DNA of 9,668 bases, from positions 1 to 9,668 of the forward strand of contig JACQWU010000083.1 of assembly GCA_016209155.1 (NCBI GenBank), read 5' to 3'. Every line of letters begins with the position of its first letter. Within the stretch, counting starts at the first letter, position 1. Shown here one piece after another: positions 1 to 4,733 of the stretch. The stretch comes from Candidatus Desantisiibacteriota bacterium (lineage in GTDB: Bacteria; JACRDZ01). The position numbers were made by a program, and so were the translations under genes. The notes beneath the pieces are model-generated. The model had not been told where the DNA came from, did no database searches, and saw nothing but the letters and a program-made list of their open reading frames with translations.

Positions 1-15
1 AAGTTATGTCTGATT

Positions 16-1200
16 TCATGATATTTTCTCGACTTCCTGCTCAATTTTTAATTTTTTGCCGGAACTTTCAATAAAAAAACTAACTAATTTTCTAAAATCA
101 CCCAGTTTCTTAATATCAACCTCATCTTTTTCTGTTTTTGTTTCTTTAGGATTCCATTCCCCCTGCCGTCCACCAATAATAACTTTTGTAGGACCATACG
201 CGCTTAAATTCATTTGAGAAATAGAATGATTGGTCATTACATTTATAGGTTCATCGTCAAACAAAACAGCTGCAATATGTAACCTATTGTTTTGTTTGAT
301 GGAATTAAATATAATCTGGTTAATATGCTGATCTAAAAATGAATAACCACTAATTATAAATAATCCTTCGCCATCTTGTAAATAACTATTTAAACGGTCA
401 AAATATGTAATAAAAGGTTGTTTTCTTGAAGCTTCATATTTTTCCCGAGACGGATATATCACCAATTCACCTGTATTCCCGTCTGAAGGTTTTGAATGTG
501 CCCCCATCCGTACTACACGATATGAATCGATTGATTTATTTTTTTTCCAAAACCAATTAAATGATCCATGCAATTTCCATAATCTAATCCATGACAAAGG
601 TATCATTTCTGACTTGTCTTTTGGTTCTATACTTTCAGGATAAAAAAAAGCTTCATTCCCTCCAACAAAACCATCGAAATATGGAATTTGTAAACCTTCT
701 AATGATTTTTCTAAAATAAGATCATAATTTGTCGTGAATATTTCTTTAGTGAAATCACGATTTAGCCAATTTAACCATGATAAAAATTTTTTAATTAGAG
801 AAAGATCCGCTGTTTGTTCTTTTTCCGATATTATTTCGGAAATTTTGTCGCAAACATCTTTGTCAAGTTTTTCAGAATCACTTCCAGAAATAGAATTAAA
901 CTCTTGAGTCTCAAGTCCCTTGGTTAACATTCTAATTAATCGTATCTGATTTAAAATATCTTCGATAGTGGGTGCTGAATTTCCATGCGCAAACAAACAT
1001 TCTTTTATTTTTTTAATTTTCGGTTGATCGTTGGGGTCAATTCCTGCTTCAACCAATTTTGTTAATTTTTTAATGTCAGGTAATTCTAATGCGGCAGAAA
1101 TCCCTGCCCCTAAAAAGAAACCAACTCTCCGAGATATAGATAATTGATTTGTAAGTTCATTAAGTTCTTTTTTTGTATCAAATATCGCAGTTTCGGTCAT
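16..1200 (-). CDS. SIR2-like (SIR2_2-type) putative NADase, likely anti-phage effector
   Basis: 394 aa and complete. The nucleotide-binding loop GAGIS is at residues 31-35, TTNYD at 156-160 (the N/D pair of the sirtuin core), LHG at 210-212 with His211 in the catalytic position, and a FIISGYSFLD strand at 281-290 that resembles the closing GxGxxD segment of SIR2_2 proteins. No zinc-ribbon cysteines are visible, so this is not a canonical deacetylase; prokaryotic members of this type usually cleave NAD+ during phage infection (family knowledge). There is no signal peptide or membrane segment, so it is probably cytosolic. The start is supported by AGGAGA (1206-1211) five bases before the ATG. 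It lies 59 bp downstream of a YhcG/DUF1016 remnant on the same strand, at the end of a row of broken defence-like genes, and is the only intact member. Its regulator or partner is unknown. The sequence does not show whether it acts alone or has lost a partner. Confidence 0.85.
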   Translation of the reverse strand: MTETAIFDTKKELNELTNQLSISRRVGFFLGAGISAALELPDIKKLTKLVEAGIDPNDQPKIKKIKECLFAHGNSAPTIEDILNQIRLIRMLTKGLETQEFNSISGSDSEKLDKDVCDKISEIISEKEQTADLSLIKKFLSWLNWLNRDFTKEIFTTNYDLILEKSLEGLQIPYFDGFVGGNEAFFYPESIEPKDKSEMIPLSWIRLWKLHGSFNWFWKKNKSIDSYRVVRMGAHSKPSDGNTGELVIYPSREKYEASRKQPFITYFDRLNSYLQDGEGLFIISGYSFLDQHINQIIFNSIKQNNRLHIAAVLFDDEPINVMTNHSISQMNLSAYGPTKVIIGGRQGEWNPKETKTEKDEVDIKKLGDFRKLVSFFIESSGKKLKIEQEVEKIS

Positions 1201-1205
1201 TAGAA

Positions 1206-1211
1206 TCTCCT
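1206..1211 (-). promoter_or_regulatory. Shine-Dalgarno of the SIR2 gene
   Basis: AGGAGA on the minus strand, five bases before the ATG at 1200. It fixes the start. I see no convincing -10/-35 pair between here and the YhcG remnant, so the gene may once have been transcribed from upstream. Confidence 0.7.
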
Positions 1212-1259
1212 TTTTATTAGTTAAAATAACAAATATATTTTTTTTCTATTATTTAATAC

Positions 1260-1440
1260 TCATCTTTTCTTTTTCCCATCCCCGCTCAATTCCGCCACAA
1301 TATCTTTAATAGAAGGCAGGCTGGATTTAAACTTCTTTGGCAAAAGATTGCATTAACCGGTATTCCGAAACACCAATAGACTTTTTAATATCGCTTAAAG
1401 CATATTCAGCAATTAGTTTTTTTTGCAAATCAAATTTTGG
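1260..1440 (-). pseudogene. C-terminal remnant of a YhcG/DUF1016 PD-(D/E)XK nuclease, frameshifted
   Basis: The minus strand encodes two abutting segments in different frames. The first, from about 1440, reads KKLIAEYALSDIKKSIGVSEYRL; it then shifts at about 1344-1347 to LPKKFKSSLPSIKDIVAEL and stops at TGA 1260-1262. Together these match the very C-terminus of the YhcG family, where an EYAL...IGVSEY strand is followed by a LP..LPSIEEIEAEL-like helix (recalled family pattern). One extra base (near 1347) accounts for the break. The nuclease core upstream (FxVDLVFY, IDLK) is missing, so this is a 3' remnant and not an active gene. Its C-terminus differs from that of the intact YhcG gene at 4734-6356, so it derives from another subtype rather than a recent duplication. 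It lies 59 bp upstream of the SIR2 gene in the same direction. Confidence 0.7.
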
Positions 1441-1455
1441 AATTATTACGAGACT

Positions 1456-1501
1456 ATTATTAGCCCTTAATTATTCCTTTTAGCCCATTATTAGCCTTTA
1501 A
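1456..1501 (-). repeat. Repeat array A: three copies of GGCTAA
   Basis: On the minus strand GGCTAA starts at 1496, 1485 and 1465, giving spacings of 11 and 20 nt. On the plus strand the two outer copies form a 15-nt direct repeat, ATTATTAGCC(C/T)TTAA, at 1456-1470 and 1487-1501 with one mismatch. It lies directly upstream of the YhcG remnant and may be what is left of that gene's repetitive linker, or an independent intergenic array. Confidence 0.55.
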
Positions 1502-1504
1502 CTT

Positions 1505-1549
1505 TTATCGGACATTATTTCGGACATTTTTAACTTATTTCGGATAGCT
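1505..1549 (-). repeat. Repeat array B: three copies of TCCGA(A/T)A
   Basis: Minus-strand copies of TCCGA start at 1544, 1524 and 1512, with spacings of 20 and 12 nt. The middle and last copies are preceded by ATG, so one frame reads MSEIMSDK. This resembles the QTMSDQF peptide in the linker of the intact YhcG gene (residues 272-278). It adjoins array A. Confidence 0.55.
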
Positions 1550-1793
1550 TTTACAATTAAATTATAAAAAATATGTGCCATTATATGAGCCGCATTTCAA
1601 TTTTGTGTGCAACTTATTGATTTATCTTTCATCTAAATCAAATTTTTCAGGACATTTATAAGTACAATTTTATCTCAAAAATACTTATCCTATATTTTTT
1701 ATGTTTTATGATTTTTTTAAATCTCCTTTAAAATTTTATCGCCAAATATTATTAAGAATTAAAGATGATACGTTTATAATAATTTTACTATCA
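1550..1793. other. AT-rich gene-free stretch
   Basis: I see no gene here. A Shine-Dalgarno-like AAAGGAGAT on the minus strand (1729-1721) has no ATG, GTG or TTG within a usable distance, so it may be the relic of a lost gene start, for example of the YhcG gene whose 3' end survives at 1260-1440. Every longer frame is closed by stops. Confidence 0.5.
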
Positions 1794-1885
1794 TAATCGT
1801 GTAGTTAATCATGTAATAATTGGTATAATCGTGTAAAAATAATCGTGTAATTAATCGTGTAATTTTATCCATAATCGTGTAATTA
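1794..1885 (-). repeat. Repeat array C: six copies of TTACACGATTA in a duplicated 46-bp unit
   Basis: On the plus strand TAATCGTGTA occurs at 1794, 1806 (one mismatch), 1826, 1840, 1852 and 1872. The spacings are 12, 20, 14, 12 and 20, so a 46-bp block (1794-1839) is repeated at 1840-1885 with 36 of 46 positions matching. The cores are conserved and the spacers differ. It begins in the stop codon of the winged-helix fragment at 1883. One minus-strand frame stays open across it, but spacings of 20 and 14 are not codon multiples, so it is not kept as a protein repeat. It could be an operator-like array or iterons, or a DNA-level expansion. Confidence 0.8.
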
Positions 1886-2158
1886 CCTTGCCAGATACAC
1901 AACGTTTCTTCCTTTGCCTTGAATTAGCGCCATATCTTTTTGAACAAGATGATTTAAATCCGTTGCAGCAGTTTTATTAGTTACTTTGAAAATATTTCTA
2001 TATATCTTATTGGTAATCCTTTTACCTTCATTCACCATCAATCTCAATGCTTCAATCTGCCTCTCATTTAGTCCCAGTTTTTTCAGATCAGTCTGGCGTT
2101 CTTCAGGAATGCTCGATACAAGATCCAAGATCTTCTCTCCGGGCCCATAAAATTTCAC
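1883..2158 (-). CDS. Fragment: C-terminal winged-helix domain of the DUF4062/ATPase protein
   Basis: 91 codons from a GTG at 2158, overlapping the TGA of the previous fragment (GTGA). It opens with KFYGPGEKILDLV, which in intact relatives follows directly on the ATPase domain, so the GTG is probably an internal valine and not a true start. The winged helix runs from LGLNERQIEALRLM to LVQKDMALIQGKGRNVVYL and is predicted to bind DNA or to serve as a regulatory module. Translational coupling through the overlap could give a separate product, but a frameshift is simpler. Confidence 0.6.
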   Translation of the reverse strand: MKFYGPGEKILDLVSSIPEERQTDLKKLGLNERQIEALRLMVNEGKRITNKIYRNIFKVTNKTAATDLNHLVQKDMALIQGKGRNVVYLAR

Positions 2159-2598
2159 AACAAAAAATCGCCTTCTTCTGATAAATCAGGCACCGAAAGA
2201 CCATGTTCTTTCATCAACTTCTTTATTTTGCCTATCCCTGTTCCAAATCGCTCCATATCCATGGTTTCATGGAAAATATTACAAATTTTTTCATTACGTG
2301 TAACATGATTACCTTCTAATTTTTTTATATTCAGTCCCGGTAAAAGGCCTCCGGGGTTTCTAACTTCAACACGATCGTCAAAAATCGATACCATAATAGG
2401 AGCACCCATGCGGGTATAATCTCGATGCGCAATAGCATTAATAATAGATTCACGGATAGCTTCAAATGGATACTCCGGAATATCCACTCGTTTAAATTCA
2501 ACTATTTTATTTGCTAATCGTGTGTTTCTTTTAAAAAAGTTTTCTACTTCATCCAGCATTTTGTAAATTGTCCCTTTTATCTCCTGAGAATCAATCAT
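2155..2598 (-). CDS. Fragment: GHKL-ATPase (HATPase_c_4) domain of the DUF4062/ATPase protein
   Basis: 147 codons from the first ATG after the nonsense codon. It contains the helix IRESIINAIAHRDY (the N-box-like Asn of GHKL ATPases), the strand DDRVEVRNPGG, and the motif MERFGTGIGKIKKLM. The open frame continues upstream to 3036 with good family similarity (KGPFDV, LFPTNAALLFFGKNP, EIRIARFQG), so the ATG at 2598 is internal, with no evident Shine-Dalgarno. It ends early at TGA 2155-2157 because of the T6 frameshift. Confidence 0.65.
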   Translation of the reverse strand: MIDSQEIKGTIYKMLDEVENFFKRNTRLANKIVEFKRVDIPEYPFEAIRESIINAIAHRDYTRMGAPIMVSIFDDRVEVRNPGGLLPGLNIKKLEGNHVTRNEKICNIFHETMDMERFGTGIGKIKKLMKEHGLSVPDLSEEGDFLL

Positions 2599-3022
2599 CG
2601 CAAGTCTTGAAGTACCTTGAAATCGGGCAATACGGATTTCATGATGAGAAATATGTTCAGTAGGATTTTTACCAAAGAAAAGTAGTGCGGCATTGGTTGG
2701 AAATAAATCGTTATTTTCTTTTTTAACTACTTTAAGCGTATCAATAAGAAAATTTTTTATTGAAATATCAGGAATTGAAACCTTCAGTTTAATAGCACGA
2801 TTCTGTAAAAAATCTTTTACTGCTTTTTCATCAATAGCATCGTAATCAAGATCTTTGCGTATAGAAACATCAAAAGGGCCTTTTCTGAATTCCCCTTTAT
2901 CATCAAGAAAGGAAATGAGGCTATTAAGAATCTGAGTTTTTAGGTCATCTATATTATTAAATCGTTTATAAATAAATGATGATTTTATATTTTTGAAAAA
3001 AGTTTGTGTGTCAGAATCTCGG

Positions 3023-3038
3023 TTTTTTTTTTTTTTTT
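3023..3038 (-). repeat. Homopolymer A16 on the coding strand, beside an in-frame stop
   Basis: Sixteen consecutive T on the plus strand (A on the coding strand). The preceding TAA uses the first two A. Intact relatives carry a polar loop here, so the tract may have replaced it. Slippage in the tract cannot bypass the stop because the TAA lies at its 5' end. Confidence 0.9.
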
Positions 3039-3357
3039 AACTACCATTAATAAAAGCTAGAATATCTCCATTTGATTTGGATTTCAGGAAATGTCTAAAT
3101 TCTCGTTCTGTCGCTGAAAGACCATCTTTGCCCTTATCTCCGTAATTATTCCCAATGATACAAATATATACATCGCTATTAGCAACGTTTTTCAGATAGA
3201 TTGAGAGCGCAGAGTTCCCTTTAGCGGGGAGATCTTCAAACAGAAAAACGTTAAAATATCCGCGAAGGACAGAATTGTTGTTAATTATCTCCTTAATGGC
3301 AAATCGTTCATTTTTAAGTTCTTTTTGATTGGCGCTTATAAATAATTTATATTTCAT
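3037..3357 (-). CDS. Fragment: DUF4062 N-terminal domain
   Basis: 106 codons from an ATG with AGAGGA five bases upstream. It matches the DUF4062 pattern: YKLFISANQKELKNERFAIK, then VFLFEDLPAKG, SDVYICIIGNNYGD and SATEREFRHFLK. The domain normally heads a protein of about 500 aa. Here it stops at TAA 3037, just where the linker to the ATPase part should begin. As a stand-alone product it would be a bare sensor or TIR-like domain. It follows the helicase fragment by 15 bp on the same strand, so the two were probably one transcript. Confidence 0.7.
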   Translation of the reverse strand: MKYKLFISANQKELKNERFAIKEIINNNSVLRGYFNVFLFEDLPAKGNSALSIYLKNVANSDVYICIIGNNYGDKGKDGLSATEREFRHFLKSKSNGDILAFINGS

Positions 3358-3372
3358 ATTAATCCTCTGTCT

Positions 3373-3600
3373 CTAAATTATTTTCCATTTTATCCAAAAT
3401 AATTCCTGCTTGGATATTTTTTGTTTTAGACATACTTCTATATCGTTTATTAATGTTTCTTTTTTATTATCGACTTCGTCCTGGGTTTTATAAAGGTTTA
3501 GACGCATTTCATTGCGTTTCTTTTCGGAATCTTTTATTGACCGCTGAGCTTTAAGCTTGTCTTCAAGATTAACAATTCTGTTAGCATATTTCCGTTTCAA
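3373..3600 (-). pseudogene. C-terminal tail of a SNF2-type (DEAD/DEAH-like) helicase, truncated at its 5' end
   Basis: 75 codons that open on a TTG with no Shine-Dalgarno; a TGA closes the frame four codons further up. It is charged and coiled-coil-like (NLEDKLKAQRSIKDSEKKRN, then LNLYKTQDEVDNKKETLIND) and ends in ELFWIKWKII. I recognise this as the extreme C-terminus of large SNF2-related helicases of defence islands, where a KRxxxRxxLYxxQDEID block is followed by an LFxIRW ending (recalled pattern, not checked). The helicase motor is absent, so the gene was cut at about 3600, next to the divergent SWIM gene. It is probably non-functional. Confidence 0.5.
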
Positions 3601-3685
3601 TTTTATATTTCAATTGATAATTCCTGTCGATTATTATAATATTCAATTTATTTATTGTCTATGGAATATATTAATAATTTAAAAC

Positions 3686-3690
3686 AGGAG
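3686..3690 (+). promoter_or_regulatory. Shine-Dalgarno deciding the SWIM gene start
   Basis: AGGAG lies six bases before ATG 3697. The longer frame from TTG 3655 has no ribosome binding site and adds 14 residues not expected in the family. Confidence 0.75.
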
Positions 3691-3696
3691 AAAAAT

Positions 3697-4482
3697 ATGT
3701 CATTTTATGATTATTACAGATTTCCCAGATATGTATCTGTGGGAGAAAAGCGGGCAAAGGCTGAAAAAAGTCTAAAACAATTGAAGAAGAAAAATCCGGA
3801 TATGAAGCCGGTAATTATCGAAGGACAAAAGCTTGCGCGAACATGGTGGGGGGAAGCGTGGAATAAAAATCTTGAAAAATACGCGGATTATTCTAATAGA
3901 ATCGGCAGAGGCCGCTGTTATTTAAGACATGGGGCAGTTCTGGATCTTAAAATAACTCAGGGTGAAGTTAAATCTCTTGTGCAGGGCAGCAGCGCAAAAC
4001 CATATTCAATAACAATAAAAATAAAACCCATAAATAAAAATATCTGGGAGAAAATTAAAAAAGAATGTGAAGGAAAAATAGAATCGTTACAGGAACTTTT
4101 AGAAGGCGGTTTTCCAAAAGCATTGAGAGAAATTTTTACGACAAAAGGATGCGGTTTATTCCCATCACCGGATGAAATAAATTTTGAATGTTCATGCCCT
4201 GATTGGGCATCCATGTGCAAGCATGTTGCCGCAACTTTGTATGGTATTGGAGTGAGGTTAGATGAAGATCCAAAGCTTTTTTTCACACTTAGAAAAGCTG
4301 AAATGGATGATTTGATAACACAAGCTCTGCAGAGTAAATCTAAAAAGATGCTTAAAAAAGCAAAGAAAAAAACTGCCAGAGTTATAGATAAAAAAGATCT
4401 CTCCGGTATTTTTAATATTGATATGGATGAAAAAGTCGAAATCAGGAAAAAACATAAAAAAACTGTGATTAAAAAAGATTAA
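3697..4482 (+). CDS. SWIM zinc-finger family protein
   Basis: 261 aa with the start chosen at 3697. The N-terminal family signature is RYVSVGEKRAKAEKSLKQLK, followed by the conserved LARTWWGEAWNKNLEKYADY and GRGRCYLRHGAVLDLKI. The SWIM zinc ligands are C165, C167, C174 and H176 in FECSCPDWASMCKHVAAT (CxCx6CxH), followed by LDEDPKLFFTLR. The tail from about 212 is very lysine-rich (KSKKMLKKAKKKTARV), which suggests nucleic-acid contact. SWIM proteins of this type are often encoded beside a SNF2 helicase, as in the ywqA/ywqB pair of Bacillus subtilis. No intact helicase is present here, only a helicase tail on the opposite strand. A DNA-binding or helicase-accessory role is inferred. The gene is intact and diverges from the minus-strand island. 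Confidence 0.85.
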   Translation: MSFYDYYRFPRYVSVGEKRAKAEKSLKQLKKKNPDMKPVIIEGQKLARTWWGEAWNKNLEKYADYSNRIGRGRCYLRHGAVLDLKITQGEVKSLVQGSSAKPYSITIKIKPINKNIWEKIKKECEGKIESLQELLEGGFPKALREIFTTKGCGLFPSPDEINFECSCPDWASMCKHVAATLYGIGVRLDEDPKLFFTLRKAEMDDLITQALQSKSKKMLKKAKKKTARVIDKKDLSGIFNIDMDEKVEIRKKHKKTVIKKD

Positions 4483-4545
4483 CACTAAATCCTGTATGTT
4501 TCGAAATAACTTTGATAAACAGACCCGTTCAAACAAATATCAATT

Positions 4546-4733
4546 ATGTTTAAAAAATCTGGATGCGATAAAAAAATGAAAAAAAGAAAAAATATCAAAC
4601 AGAATATAAATGTTACAGGCAGTTCTAATGTGAAAATTTTCCGAATATTGATAAACCTAATATAGTTCTCTCTTTATTTGGCGGTTTAAAAGACAGCCCA
4701 TCAATAATAAATTATTTAGTTGGTGAAATAACT
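4546..4733 (+). other. Coding-like remains upstream of the YhcG nuclease
   Basis: A 39-codon frame (ATG 4546 to TAG 4663-4665) contains KQNINVTGSSNVKIF, a low-complexity Asn/Gly style often seen in linkers. A second frame, open from 4629 and in phase with the nuclease ATG at 4734, reads ENFPNIDKPNIVLSLFGG and then DSPSIINYLVGEIT. The two frames overlap and differ by a single-base shift, so they look like one older N-terminal extension broken by an indel near 4625-4632. The bounding gap from 4483 holds nothing else I recognise. Confidence 0.35.

Larger units (their letters stand above)
1883..3357 (-). pseudogene. DUF4062 / GHKL-ATPase (HATPase_c_4) / winged-helix protein, broken by a nonsense codon and a frameshift
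   Basis: Read as one gene, this gives about 491 codons in the order of a known multidomain family. A DUF4062 domain (codons 1-106, starting MKYKLFISANQKE) is followed by a linker domain (KSSFIYKRFNN ... LFPTNAALLFFGKNP), then a GHKL-type ATPase core resembling the C-terminus of RecG-like AAA_4 regulators (IPEYPFEAIRESIINAIAHR, RVEVRNPGG, MERFGTGIG), then a winged helix (LGLNERQIEALRLM ... TNKTAATDLNHLVQK). Two lesions split it. One is an in-frame TAA at 3039-3037 beside a run of 16 A; the same frame stays open from 3036 to 2155 with no ATG, GTG or TTG before 2598. The other is a 1-nt loss in the T6 run at 2167-2162, where one more T gives GDFFVVKFYGPG and joins the C-terminus. Family members occur in defence islands, and DUF4062 resembles TIR-type folds (recalled). 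The start has AGAGGA (3363-3368). Sequencing error is a real alternative to decay. Confidence 0.8.

Noticed and set aside
1498-1581. 27-codon minus-strand ORF across repeat array B
   Set aside because: It has no ribosome binding site, no recognisable product, and is too short to stand out from chance in this AT-rich stretch.
1593-1620. Minus-strand promoter with TATAAT near 1580-1590 and TTGCAC upstream
   Set aside because: The spacing between the boxes is about 21 nt, too long for a standard promoter.
1456-1885. CRISPR array
   Set aside because: The repeats are only 6-11 nt, the spacers are 1-14 nt and differ within one array, and there are no cas genes.
3023-3039. Transcriptional slippage on A16 restoring the DUF4062 protein
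   Set aside because: The TAA lies at the 5' end of the tract and is read before any slippage, and the frame after the tract is already in phase with it.
3655-3696. Longer start (TTG 3655) for the SWIM gene
   Set aside because: AGGAG sits six bases before ATG 3697, and the protein from there begins with the family pattern; the extra 14 residues do not.
3957-4536. Minus-strand ORFs opposite the SWIM gene
   Set aside because: They are shadows of the clear plus-strand gene, with no family similarity or ribosome binding sites.
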